Origin: Thermoplasmata archaeon
GTDB taxonomy: Archaea; Thermoplasmatota; Thermoplasmata; Thermoplasmatales; Thermoplasmataceae
Assembly (NCBI GenBank): GCA_021810045.1
Contig: JAJZJR010000006.1
Location: forward strand, 18,795 to 82,794
Direction: 5' to 3'
Length of the DNA: 64,000 nt
Part shown: piece by piece, positions 1 to 8,278 of the stretch
Position numbering within the stretch: position 1 is the stretch's first letter
How the letters are laid out: the number at the start of each line of letters is the position of its first letter
Translations under genes and position numbers: made by a program
Notes under the pieces: model-generated
Seen by the model: the letters and a program-made list of their open reading frames with translations, nothing else
What the model was told of the DNA's origin: nothing
Database searches by the model: none

Positions 1-1
1 C

Positions 2-604
2 AACGTTCCAGATGCCCTAAACAACAATCCCTTTGTGGCACTTGTGACCTGTGATCTTTTTCTTGTAAGCAGTACGGTCAATGATTTCATAAAATTTGAA
101 GCACAGAGGCTTGGAAATCAAATGGACCAAGTCAGGCAGCTTACAGGTAAGAACTGGTTCCTCAATCTGCTGGAAATACTGAGGCCATGGAATCCTGGGT
201 TGCGCAAGGACGGCTCGAATATATTCTCTGGGACTGATCCGGAAAACCCCGATCAGAAGCAGCTCTTTCTGCTCATAAAAGAAGGGATTCTTCCCTGGGT
301 GATGCTGAACAGGAATATGGTCATGAAGGAAAAGTCGGTAATGGAGGCATTTCGCAGGAAACAGGAAATAGATTCCCATGAGAAGCATCTCAGGAAGTTT
401 TACTATTGGCTTGGAATTGCAAATGACTTCATACTGGGAGTTCTGTTCCTGGTAGGCAGTTTTGAGTTTCTCCCTCATGGAAATGAGCTTGCAGGAGTAA
501 TAATGTTCATTGTGGGAAGTGCACAGCTCGTAGGTAGATCGGTAATCAAAATTGCGATGAATGTTCATATAAAATCCAGGAGAAAGAAGGTATCAGAAAA
601 CTGA
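2..604 (+). CDS. YrhK-like membrane protein, 5' end outside window
   Basis: The reading frame is open from the first base, so the gene almost certainly starts upstream and the GTG at 35 is probably internal. The visible part ends with two hydrophobic segments, roughly window codons 140-162 and 168-190, separated by a short F-L-P-H-G-N-E turn, and a basic tail (S-R-R-K-K). This paired-helix arrangement resembles the YrhK domain, a small membrane domain of unknown function. The soluble N-terminal portion has no motif I recognise. The family call rests on pattern memory only. Confidence 0.6.
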   Translation, partial: NVPDALNNNPFVALVTCDLFLVSSTVNDFIKFEAQRLGNQMDQVRQLTGKNWFLNLLEILRPWNPGLRKDGSNIFSGTDPENPDQKQLFLLIKEGILPWVMLNRNMVMKEKSVMEAFRRKQEIDSHEKHLRKFYYWLGIANDFILGVLFLVGSFEFLPHGNELAGVIMFIVGSAQLVGRSVIKIAMNVHIKSRRKKVSEN

Positions 605-661
605 CCACGTGGTATCGCAGATCTGGTTACCTAAACTTCTTTTTTTGTAATCTGAAAGATT

Positions 662-922
662 TCAGTTGGAATTATTCCTGAAAATATTGTCTCTTTCTCC
701 TGATTCCCGTTCATTTTTTCTCTCCCTGCGGTTGATCACGTATACCAGGACTAGATGTAGGGAGATATAAACCGTTGAAACTACAAGACCAGAGATTATT
801 GCATTCTGCCAGCTGGCCCCTTCAAGAAAATATGGAAAGATTGAGAAAACCGCAAATGTAGCAATCCATTCATACACAGTGAGTTTTGGCGAAAATGGAA
901 TGCTGTAGTATCGGCGACCCAT
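662..922 (-). CDS. small two-helix membrane protein
   Basis: An 86-residue frame with two hydrophobic segments, about residues 18-34 and 40-63, followed by a strongly charged tail (R-R-E-R-K-N-E-R-E). It ends close to the end of the convergent YrhK-like gene. A TATA-like stretch and a short leader lie upstream near 930-950. I do not recognise the family. The hydrophobic-then-charged layout and absence of a competing frame favour a real gene. Confidence 0.55.
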   Translation of the reverse strand: MGRRYYSIPFSPKLTVYEWIATFAVFSIFPYFLEGASWQNAIISGLVVSTVYISLHLVLVYVINRRERKNERESGERDNIFRNNSN

Positions 923-970
923 ATTGCTATACCTGTTTATAGTAATAAATGCTTTTTTACTTTTGTTTCT

Positions 971-1250
971 TTAACCAAATTGAGCAGGAAATCCCTTTCT
1001 GAAACGGAAAGTATCAAAGCAAAATCTATTTGATGATTTGCTGCAATGCACTCTGCCAACCAGCAGACAGAATGGAAGAGGGTCGGATCATGTGTGACTC
1101 CATGCATGCCTGTGTCCGTAAATTCAAATGGATGAGTGTGGAGGGAAAAGTACCTTCGGGCCGAGGGCAATTCATGCCTGTGGAGGTCCCGCTGGTAACC
1201 GTAGAAGCAGGAAGCTCCCTGCGAAAGCTGGGAGAGGAGGTTTTGTAATT
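971..1250 (+). mobile_element. IS200/IS605-type mini-element relic, copy A
   Basis: The left part (TTAACCAAATTGAGC, then a GAAATCCC...TTC.GAAA.GGA hairpin-like block) matches, in inverted orientation, the sequence at 9270-9220. The right part encodes a TnpB-type C-terminal tail and the stretch GAAGCAGGAAGCTCC that also occurs at 9070-9090. The middle is diverged. There is no room for a transposase, so this is a nonautonomous or internally deleted element. It may preserve the region in which TnpB guide RNA (omega RNA) normally lies. See copy B at 9040-9274. Confidence 0.65.
1150..1248 (+). pseudogene. TnpB (OrfB) C-terminal fragment
   Basis: The last 30 or so codons read G-R-G-Q-F-M-P-V-E-V-P-L-V-T-V-E-A-G-S-S. 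This is the characteristic end of IS605-family OrfB/TnpB proteins (G-R-x-T-P-E-x-T-P-V-E-x-G-P-L ... E-A-G-S). The RuvC-like core and zinc finger are absent. The frame is open back to 1030, but that upstream part (with scattered cysteines) does not look like TnpB. Clearly a fragment, not a working nuclease. Confidence 0.7.
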
Positions 1251-1328
1251 CCTAATTTCTCCACATTGAAATCCCGGGAATGGCCAAGGTTTCAGCAAAG
1301 GTTTTTTTCAATGAGGTATTAGGAAAGC

Positions 1329-1658
1329 ATGGTCTGGCATAAGACAGTGGGTGCAAAAGCACTTGAAAAGGCAGGCGGAGTAAGTATCAAGGTAGGAGAC
1401 GAGATAGTTTTTGCCACCAGAGTCAATGGAAAACTCTACGCAATGAATGGCGTTTGCTCACATGCGAAATGCATCCTTGGTCATGTGGAAAAGGATGAAC
1501 TGAAGGTTAAATGTCCATGTCACGATGCTGAATTCGAACTCGAGACTGGAAAAATGGTGGCTCCCCCATTTGTTGCTCCCAATGCCCCGATGGACAAACT
1601 TGGATTGAAAACTTACCCCATTAGAGAGGAAAATGGGTTTATAGAGATTGATCTATGA
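1329..1658 (+). CDS. Rieske-type [2Fe-2S] ferredoxin
   Basis: A 109-residue soluble protein with the Rieske cluster motif C43-S-H45 and C62-P-C-H65, the two-Cys/two-His ligand set of a Rieske centre. There is no membrane anchor or disulfide-type extension as in respiratory Rieske proteins. It is therefore of the small ferredoxin class that feeds electrons to oxygenases or reductases. The extra Cys48 and Cys64 are near the ligands. No oxygenase lies beside it; the neighbour on the opposite strand is an aldo/keto reductase. Partner unknown. Confidence 0.88.
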   Translation: MVWHKTVGAKALEKAGGVSIKVGDEIVFATRVNGKLYAMNGVCSHAKCILGHVEKDELKVKCPCHDAEFELETGKMVAPPFVAPNAPMDKLGLKTYPIREENGFIEIDL

Positions 1659-1668
1659 GCCAATTCCA

Positions 1669-2685
1669 TTAATTTTTTCTTCCATAATTCTGCTGTTCTT
1701 CTGATTCCTCATCATATGGGTATGAAACAAACAGATTGCTTGCTTCGTCTAGTATGCCCATGTGTTCCCTTGAGAGTTTCCATCCAGCAGAACCAAGATT
1801 TTCCTCCAACTGAGAAAGGTTTCTTGCTCCAATAATAGGAGAAGTAACACCTTTCTTTGAAAGAAGCCAGTTCAGTGCGACCTGTGATGGTGTTTTCCCC
1901 GTTTCCTCTGCGACTTTTCTTACTGCGTTCACCACCGACCACACATAATCCTCATTCTGTTCCCATGGCGCAGCTCCCCCTTTCCTTACATTTTCCCAGA
2001 TTCTGGTTTCATCATTCTCTGGCTTTTTCCCTTTAAGATATTTCCCTGAAAGAAGACCGCCTTTAAGAGGACTCCATGGTAGAACCGCAATGTCCTCCGC
2101 CGAACAAAGTGGGATCAGTTCGTATTCAGTTGCACGGGTAAGAAGATTATACTGAGGCTGCAGGCTGGAGAATTCCTCGAGCCCGCCCATCCTGCTATCG
2201 TTCAGTGAAAGAGCAAGCTGCCAGGCCCGGAAATTGCTTGCTCCAATGTATCTGACAAGACCACTTTCCACGAGACTGTTCAATGCTCTCATGGTTTGTG
2301 AAACTGGAGTGAGAGGATCCCAGGCATGAACCTGAAGCAAATCAATGTAGTCTGTTCCAAGTCTTTTAAGGCTCTCTTTAACAGACTGGAGAATGTGTTT
2401 TCTGGTTAGTCCTGAACTGTTTGGTCCATTTCCGGTTGGGAACCTTACCTTTGTGGCAATGAAATATTCGTCTCTTTGCTGTCCTTTAAGCCATTGGCCA
2501 AGAATTTCTTCAGAGGCCCCTGAGTTGTAAATATTTGCCGTGTCAAGGAAATTACCACCCTGTTCAGAGAATCTGTCCATTACAGCGAAGGAGTCATCCT
2601 TTGAAGTATATCTGCCGAAAGTCATTGTGCCAAGACACAACTCTGATACTTTCACCCCTGTTTTACCGAAAAGCCTGTACTTCAT
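1669..2685 (-). CDS. aldo/keto reductase
   Basis: 338 residues with a complete AKR catalytic tetrad: D48 and Y53 in L-D-T-A-N-I-Y, K79 in I-A-T-K, H120 in L-L-Q-V-H. The C-terminal I-I-G-A-R motif contributes to NADPH binding. Members reduce aldehydes and ketones in the cytoplasm with NAD(P)H. The length and the S-N-F-R motif resemble the voltage-channel-beta/YajO-like subgroup. Convergent with the Rieske gene, 10 nt apart. Substrate not predictable. Confidence 0.9.
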   Translation of the reverse strand: MKYRLFGKTGVKVSELCLGTMTFGRYTSKDDSFAVMDRFSEQGGNFLDTANIYNSGASEEILGQWLKGQQRDEYFIATKVRFPTGNGPNSSGLTRKHILQSVKESLKRLGTDYIDLLQVHAWDPLTPVSQTMRALNSLVESGLVRYIGASNFRAWQLALSLNDSRMGGLEEFSSLQPQYNLLTRATEYELIPLCSAEDIAVLPWSPLKGGLLSGKYLKGKKPENDETRIWENVRKGGAAPWEQNEDYVWSVVNAVRKVAEETGKTPSQVALNWLLSKKGVTSPIIGARNLSQLEENLGSAGWKLSREHMGILDEASNLFVSYPYDEESEEQQNYGRKN

Positions 2686-2792
2686 GTTTGTATAGCAGCT
2701 TAATCATAAATAAACACATGGAATGATCTAATAGCCATGAGAAAAGGAAACAATCCTTAAAGCTGCAAGAAATTGAAAAAACACATATTGTT

Positions 2793-3533
2793 GTGCAGGA
2801 TAACAAACAAGTGGCATATCCAAATCTTGTGATGTTTGATGTTGACGAGACGCTGATAGACCATGAAAAATCTGCAAGACTTGCACTGGAAGCAGTTATC
2901 AACAATATAGAGGAATTTTCTGGTATATGCTACAGTGAACTTATGGAGATTTGGGCAAGAGATTTTCAAAAATATTGGAAAGACGTTATTTTTGGGAAAA
3001 CCACTATTGAAGAAAATAGGATAAACCGTTTTGAAAGTACCTTGAAAGAACTTGGATCTTCAGAACCGGAAGCAACTGCATTAAAGGCTGCGGAAATTTA
3101 CGGCCATGTTTATGACAGTTCCATATCGGCCATACCGGGATCACATGATTTTATCATGATGATCAGGGAACTGGAAATTCCAGTTGCCCTCATAACCAAC
3201 AATCTTGTGGAAAACCAGAAAATGAAACTTGAAAAGTCAGGTTTTTCAAACATGTATGATTTCATGATAACTTCAGAAGAAACAGGCCTTTTCAAGCCTG
3301 ACGGTGAAATGTTCAATAAGGCACTTGAGAGATTTGGAGTTTCGCCTGAACAGGCACTTATGATTGGAAATTCCTTTGCAGAGGATGTTGTTGGTGCATT
3401 CAATGCAGGTGTCAAGGCAGCCTGGTTCAACAGGTCCAGGTTTAAACCTCTGCAATCAGATGTTGAATATCTTGAAATCCATGACTTTCAGCCAGTAGAG
3501 ATTACGTTAAACACAGTAATATCGTGGTTTTGA
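2793..3533 (+). CDS. HAD-superfamily hydrolase
   Basis: 246 residues with HAD motif I F-D16-V-D18-E-T-L, a motif II threonine in A-L-I-T-N-N, the motif III lysine in F-K-P-D-G and motif IV I-G-N-S-F-A-E-D. The helical insertion between motif I and II marks a C1-cap phosphatase of the phosphoglycolate phosphatase/haloacid dehalogenase type. D18 as second aspartate indicates a phosphatase. The start is a GTG with a short leader. Substrate unknown. Confidence 0.88.
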   Translation: MQDNKQVAYPNLVMFDVDETLIDHEKSARLALEAVINNIEEFSGICYSELMEIWARDFQKYWKDVIFGKTTIEENRINRFESTLKELGSSEPEATALKAAEIYGHVYDSSISAIPGSHDFIMMIRELEIPVALITNNLVENQKMKLEKSGFSNMYDFMITSEETGLFKPDGEMFNKALERFGVSPEQALMIGNSFAEDVVGAFNAGVKAAWFNRSRFKPLQSDVEYLEIHDFQPVEITLNTVISWF

Positions 3534-3554
3534 GATGGAAATATTTTACAGAAA

Positions 3555-3597
3555 AATTAGTTAGCATTTACTAATGTTTAAGTATTCCTAACTAATT
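3555..3597. promoter_or_regulatory. candidate MarR operator bracketing a TATA box
   Basis: A perfect 10-bp inverted repeat, AATTAGTTAG at 3555-3564 and CTAACTAATT at 3588-3597, has centres 33 bp apart, about three helical turns. A TATA-like TTTAAGTATT lies between the arms, about 24 nt before the GTG of the MarR gene, so a protein bound there would block transcription. The half-sites suggest autoregulation by the adjacent regulator; this is inference. Confidence 0.6.
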
Positions 3598-3604
3598 ACC
3601 CAAA

Positions 3605-4093
3605 GTGAACAGTAATAACCAGAATAGAGAGAAAGTACCTGAAACACAGGGTGTGGATCTGTCTGATTCTGTCAAATGGAGTTTCAGAAATTTCTTCCAC
3701 CAATGGATCTTTCTGCAGATGAAGTTCATCAGGGAAGAGGGGCTAGCAATACCCCAGCTGTTTACCTTGAGGTTTCTTTACTACAACAAACCCAAGGATC
3801 TGTCCACTCTGGCAGATTTTATGGGAGTAAGTAAGCCAACTATTACTGGTATCATGAATACTCTGGAAAAAGAAGGTTTTGTGAAAAGAGAACATGGAGT
3901 TGAGGACAGAAGGAGAATAGACATGGTGCTAACTCAGAAAAGTCTTGATCTTTTCACAAAATTTGAATCCCTTACCACCTACATTCTTGATGAACTGGTG
4001 GCATCATGCCCTGAGAATTCCCTTGAGAACCTGAACAGGACTCTTGTCGCTCTGAGCAATAAATTAAAGGATTCCATTCACAGAGAGTTTTAA
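3605..4093 (+). CDS. MarR-family transcriptional regulator
   Basis: 162 residues with a winged helix-turn-helix at about residues 65-105: L-S-T-L-A-D-F-M-G-V-S-K-P-T-I-T-G-I recognition helix region, then the wing with E-D-R-R-R-I-D, matching the D-x-R-R signature of MarR. Flanking helices would form the dimer interface. It is followed 22 nt later by an MFS exporter, the usual MarR-efflux pairing, and preceded by an inverted-repeat operator. It probably represses itself and the exporter until a ligand binds. GTG start. Confidence 0.9.
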   Translation: MNSNNQNREKVPETQGVDLSDSVKWSFRNFFHQWIFLQMKFIREEGLAIPQLFTLRFLYYNKPKDLSTLADFMGVSKPTITGIMNTLEKEGFVKREHGVEDRRRIDMVLTQKSLDLFTKFESLTTYILDELVASCPENSLENLNRTLVALSNKLKDSIHREF

Positions 4094-4115
4094 CTTATTT
4101 GAGGTGTAAAATAAA

Positions 4116-5615
4116 TTGAGTAATGAAGAAACTAAGCCAGATTACGTATCCATGGAGGAATACGATAAAAAATATGCCTACAAGGTTATGGGAATACTTG
4201 CAGGTCTCGTTCTTACTGTAATGTATATCGAAGGGATGCTGACACCATCACTTGGCAGCATTCAGGAGACTTTCGTAAGCGAACATATAACGGCGGCACA
4301 GGTCAGCCTTGTTCTTTCCATGTACATGGTTGGAGGAGTTGCCATAACACCGATTGTTGGAAAACTTGGTGATATCTATGGCAAAAAGAAGATGCTGATA
4401 ATCACCCTTATAATATATGCAGCAGCAGTTTCTGTGACCGGATTCTCCCCTACCTTCACTTTCATGGTAATATCGAGAACCATACAGGGTATAGGTCTTT
4501 CCGTGATGCCACTTGGATTTGCGCTGGTAAGGGAGGAATTCCCAAAGGAACTTGTTCCAAAGGCACAGGCCCTGATAAGCGCCATGTTTGGTGCAGGTTT
4601 TGCTATCAGCATACCCCTTGGTTCATTCGTTTCCAACGAATTTACATGGAGATGGACTTACCACTCAGCTATCCCCTTTGTAATAGCGCTTGTGATCATA
4701 AGCTGGCTTGTCATAAAGGAATCACGTTTCAAGCGGCCTGAGGTAAAGATCGATTATGTCGGTGCAATATCTCTTGCAATGACACTTTCACTGTTTGTCT
4801 TTGCACTATCTGAAGGTGCAACATGGGGGTGGACAAACATAAAGACCTTAGGAATGGCACTTGCTGGTACCATAATCCTCGTACCACTTGTCTGGTATGA
4901 GCTTGGATACACAAAGAAAGGTGGAGAAGCTATCCTTAACTTTAAGCTCCTGGCCATAAGGAATGTCCTGGTTGCAAATGTTGTTTTAACAATTGCCGGT
5001 CTTGGGATGTTCCTTTCCATGCAGGCTCTCACATACAGATTCGAGTACGGTTTCGGTGACTCCATTCTCAAGACTGGAATATCTCTGGTACCCTTTGCTG
5101 TTGGAACATTTATTTTAGGCCCTGTGGCAGGGATACTGGTTTCCAGGACTGGAGTGAAACCGCTTTCTGCATTGGGTGCAGTTCTTTCCGCTTCCGGTTT
5201 TCTTCTGGAGGCAACACTCCCAAGCTACCTTGGAGTACTTGTGTATGAGTTCCTGATTGGTGCCGGACTGTCTCTGCTTAATGGGACGCTGATCAATTTC
5301 ATCGTACTGACTGTGAAGCCAAAAGATATGGGACTTGCCACAGCAATGAACGGCACTTTCCGATCATTGGGAAGCAGCATCGGTGCCCCAGTAGCAGGCT
5401 CAATACTTGCAACATATGCAATAGTACTTCCTTCGGGCTTTTACAATTACCACAGCATTGCCTACACATACATCTTCATAATCGCGGCAGTTGTTTTCCT
5501 TGTGGCAGCCTTAATGGTGCCCCTGGGGCAAGAAGTGCTGGGTAAAAGGAAAGGTAAAGCTTCAATGCAGCCAGAGATAACAACGGGAAAAGTTGTCAGC
5601 CCCAAGAGGGCCTAA
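4116..5615 (+). CDS. MFS transporter, EmrB/QacA (DHA2)-like
   Basis: 499 residues, mostly hydrophobic, with around 14 predicted membrane helices. The G-K-L-G-D-I-Y-G-K-K-K loop between helices 2 and 3 is the MFS motif A, and R-T-I-Q-G-I-G is the motif B region. Such proteins export drugs or organic acids using the proton gradient, relevant at acid pH. The TTG start is supported by a GAGGTG ribosome-binding site at 4101-4106. Cotranscribed with the MarR regulator. Confidence 0.9.
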   Translation: MSNEETKPDYVSMEEYDKKYAYKVMGILAGLVLTVMYIEGMLTPSLGSIQETFVSEHITAAQVSLVLSMYMVGGVAITPIVGKLGDIYGKKKMLIITLIIYAAAVSVTGFSPTFTFMVISRTIQGIGLSVMPLGFALVREEFPKELVPKAQALISAMFGAGFAISIPLGSFVSNEFTWRWTYHSAIPFVIALVIISWLVIKESRFKRPEVKIDYVGAISLAMTLSLFVFALSEGATWGWTNIKTLGMALAGTIILVPLVWYELGYTKKGGEAILNFKLLAIRNVLVANVVLTIAGLGMFLSMQALTYRFEYGFGDSILKTGISLVPFAVGTFILGPVAGILVSRTGVKPLSALGAVLSASGFLLEATLPSYLGVLVYEFLIGAGLSLLNGTLINFIVLTVKPKDMGLATAMNGTFRSLGSSIGAPVAGSILATYAIVLPSGFYNYHSIAYTYIFIIAAVVFLVAALMVPLGQEVLGKRKGKASMQPEITTGKVVSPKRA

Positions 5616-5637
5616 TCTCTTATTTTTTTAAACATAA

Positions 5638-5787
5638 TCAGTGGTAGTTGACACCACTTTCTTCTATTTCATGAATTCTTTCATGTTCCTCTATTTCAAG
5701 TGGATTTGAGGTTCGGAAATCGTGTTTTTCGCAATAATGGATAATTACTTTAGATCCGGCTTCTTCATGCTTTTTCCAGAATGACAT
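5638..5787 (-). CDS. 49-residue CHHH mini zinc-finger protein, copy 1
   Basis: A short gene read on the minus strand from ATG at 5787 to TGA at 5638. It has C19-E-K-H22, then T-S-N-P, then H35-E-R-I-H39: C-x2-H-x12-H-x3-H, the spacing of a classical C2H2 finger with the second cysteine replaced by histidine. Copies at 12354-12503 and 46905-47072 keep all four residues at identical positions, which argues strongly for a real protein. It lies alone downstream of the convergent MFS gene; a T-rich TATA-like region lies about 28 nt upstream. Function unknown; nucleic-acid or protein binding is possible. Confidence 0.75.
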   Translation of the reverse strand: MSFWKKHEEAGSKVIIHYCEKHDFRTSNPLEIEEHERIHEIEESGVNYH

Positions 5788-5875
5788 TAATAATGCTAAT
5801 GGATAGTAATAGATAAAAATTTCACTTTAATAAGTAGTTAATTTGAACCAGGAAAGGCACTTTCCTAGTAGCAGC

Positions 5876-6496
5876 TTAAGATGAAGAAGCGGTGTCCGAA
5901 TCGTCTTCCGTGAATTCGTCAACATCGATATTGGCCTTTGGAACCTTCTGCTCTATGAACTTTGCAACTTCCGGCTGTTTGTTGATATTGAAAGAGAACT
6001 TCCTTTTGCCAATGTAGAATGAAGCTGTCTCCATGAACATTGGAGGATTATTCAGCCCATACATTCCAGTGGGTGAAGCAGATGAGGCGGCGAAATACCC
6101 TAAGTATACATCTTCCATTTGATCATATGTGATCTGCCTTTTCGTTCTGATCTTTTTCCATATGGCATAATCATCATAGAGATCAAGCTGGCCAACCCTG
6201 AAAAACAGAATGGATACCACAATGAAAAGCATGGCCGAAATTACAAGTGAAATGTCTGCAACAAGAAAGAGTGCCAGTACAACGCCAGCAATGTTGGGAG
6301 TGAAATAAAAACCGCCTGTGAAGTAGTTCTGGGTTACAGACTGTTGAACATGTGGTTCAGGATAGATTGCAGTCAATTTTACCATGATAATGAAGGCCAC
6401 CAGAGAAAGTATGAACCATGTCAGTACCCTTGCGAAATTCCTTACTCTAAAACCAAGAACAAATCTGGGAGTGTCACCATATGGCCTTAGCTGCAT
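5876..6496 (-). CDS. membrane protein with cytoplasmic PH-like C-terminal domain (unrecognised family)
   Basis: 206 residues. Two or three hydrophobic segments (about residues 22-44, 68-100) precede a soluble region with the aromatic-rich strand pattern D-Q-M-E-D-V-Y-L-G-Y, then F-Y-I-G-K-R-K-F-S-F, that recalls bacterial PH-like membrane-associated domains. The tail is very acidic (D-E-F-T-E-D-D-S-D). Family not recognised with certainty. Isolated gene with its own upstream AT-rich promoter. Confidence 0.65.
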   Translation of the reverse strand: MQLRPYGDTPRFVLGFRVRNFARVLTWFILSLVAFIIMVKLTAIYPEPHVQQSVTQNYFTGGFYFTPNIAGVVLALFLVADISLVISAMLFIVVSILFFRVGQLDLYDDYAIWKKIRTKRQITYDQMEDVYLGYFAASSASPTGMYGLNNPPMFMETASFYIGKRKFSFNINKQPEVAKFIEQKVPKANIDVDEFTEDDSDTASSS

Positions 6497-6682
6497 CTAT
6501 TCAAAAATTATTATGGCAGTATTTAAAATTTTTGAAAGTGAAACCTCTCTGTAAATTGCGGGAATTGAAACTGGTCCGGTGAAAAATTCACGAATAGCGT
6601 TTGAAGCAAAAGGTTCTTTGGTAAAGTAGTAAGAGGAGACAATAAATGCTCAAACTGATACAGTTTCAGAAAGAAAACGGCA

Positions 6683-7453
6683 CTATTTCCTTATCCTGCG
6701 CCTGAAGAAATCAGAATATTCACTGAGGGCGCGCCTTACGGTATCTTTCCTGTCCTGATTATTGGCGGTTTTCAGATTGCTTATATCTGCAATCATTGAC
6801 ACCAGCTCCTCATCCAGTTCCTCGCCGCGGAGCATCATCCTTATTGCGGAACCTATGAGGAGGATATCATGATCGATTGACAGTTTTTCCTCGATGTTGG
6901 AAAGCCTTTCTTCCACGAGAGAAAGATCCATCTGTGAATCCTCTGCAAGTTTCCTCAATTTGCCAATGAGAATTTCAAGGCTGCCTGCCTTTGAACCCAG
7001 GCGCCCTATCTCATTTTCAATGGAGTTTTTTTCATGTCTCAGGGATTCTATTGCCATTTCAAGGGAAATAAGTTCCTTTTCACCTCTGTCTCTCTTTGAA
7101 ATCCACGAGATAAATTCATGAACAAGAGATTCAATATTCTGATCCCCTGATAGCTCAGCGTATTCAGACAGGGCATGTTCAACCTCACCGACTAATGAAG
7201 ACACTGGATTCTTCTGCAGTTCCTGAGTCGGTTTTTCTGGAGAAGGGTCTTCAGGCACTTTTGTTTGATTTGGAAGTGCATCGGAGGGGTCATTCTCCTT
7301 TTTCTTTGCATCAGTGCCAGCCCCTGCCAGGATGCGGGAAATGCTGGACGAGGATAATTCGAATTCCCTGGCAAGATCAGCCTTTGATCTGTTTCCATTC
7401 TTGTAAGCCCGGATAATGGCATCCTTTTTTTCCTTCTGAATCTTGCCAGCCAA
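6683..7453 (-). CDS. HTH protein with long coiled coil
   Basis: 256 residues. Residues 5-45 form a Hin/transposase-like helix-turn-helix (S-K-A-D-L-A-R-E-F-E-L-S-S-S-S-I-S-R-I-L). A charged, low-complexity linker with K-K-K-E-N and P-S-P-E-K-P follows. From about 125 to 215 the sequence has heptad-like leucines and isoleucines with E/K-rich flanks, a probable coiled coil. The tail is basic (F-R-R-R-I-R-K). This is the architecture of a DNA-binding, self-associating chromatin or regulatory protein. Exact family unknown. Confidence 0.7.
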   Translation of the reverse strand: MAGKIQKEKKDAIIRAYKNGNRSKADLAREFELSSSSISRILAGAGTDAKKKENDPSDALPNQTKVPEDPSPEKPTQELQKNPVSSLVGEVEHALSEYAELSGDQNIESLVHEFISWISKRDRGEKELISLEMAIESLRHEKNSIENEIGRLGSKAGSLEILIGKLRKLAEDSQMDLSLVEERLSNIEEKLSIDHDILLIGSAIRMMLRGEELDEELVSMIADISNLKTANNQDRKDTVRRALSEYSDFFRRRIRK

Positions 7454-7712
7454 TGTATCATCTTAGAAAAACAATAGGATAAAATAAGTTCTTCTCAAAC
7501 TGTTACGGAAAATTTCGCATAATACCTGTCAAATCTTTGTGTTGCTCATATGTACTGGAGACTAAATTTGTAAATCTTTGAGATTAATTTCAAAAAATAG
7601 GCTATAAACCAAAATATTAGGCTTTAAAGATACATGAATGAAGTGGATGAAAAACTACGACGAAAACCTTAATAGTGGTAATCCTGTATAATTATATTGA
7701 AGGTAGATTTTA

Positions 7713-8141
7713 ATGACCATTGAGAACTATTATATCCCCATTAAAAAGAGAATCCACTATGGGAATGAAATAAAATTATGGTTAACCTTCTTGATTGTAA
7801 CTGTACCGGTAATAGTGTCTTTGCTATTGATGGGGATGCAGGAAATCTTAATGCTATTTCTGGGCTCATATTTTTTCGTCCTTATGATGGTCATTCTTAT
7901 TATGAGTTATTTCATCGATGAGAATCTCTTTAAAACCATGTTCTTGCATATCAAAAAATATTATCTTAGAATTGAATCTCCTGCTGACGAGGGGTATTCT
8001 GCTAAAAGACGTCCGAAATTGGTTTCCTTCAAGTTGAAGACAGACATTATCGGAAGAAGGCTGAAACTTGGAACAATGAGTTGCCTCAAGATAATTTATG
8101 AAAAAACGTTAAGCAGCTCTATTAAAAATAACAGAAATTGA
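7713..8141 (+). CDS. small membrane protein
   Basis: 142 residues with two adjacent hydrophobic helices at about residues 22-42 and 46-68, followed by a basic cytoplasmic-like tail rich in K and R. It has a TATA-like element near 7687-7698 and an ATG 15-20 nt later, consistent with a leaderless message. No family recognised. Flanked by AT-rich intergenic DNA on both sides. Confidence 0.6.
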   Translation: MTIENYYIPIKKRIHYGNEIKLWLTFLIVTVPVIVSLLLMGMQEILMLFLGSYFFVLMMVILIMSYFIDENLFKTMFLHIKKYYLRIESPADEGYSAKRRPKLVSFKLKTDIIGRRLKLGTMSCLKIIYEKTLSSSIKNNRN

Positions 8142-8278
8142 AGTTTAAACAAATAATTAACAGATTGCTTTCACAGGTCAGCAAGCTTAGATTAGGGAGT
8201 GCTCTTAATTAGATATTGGGAAAATTTTCACTTCTTATTTCAAAAAAATTAAAGATAAGCCCTCCAAAAATAATAGAA

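Noticed and set aside
17..568. 183-codon minus-strand frame over the YrhK-like gene
   Set aside because: Antisense to a plus-strand frame with coherent membrane helices; its protein has scattered His, Cys and aromatic residues with no domain pattern.
1026..1298. Minus-strand frame over mini-element A
   Set aside because: The plus strand carries the recognisable TnpB tail; the minus frame has no similarity I know.
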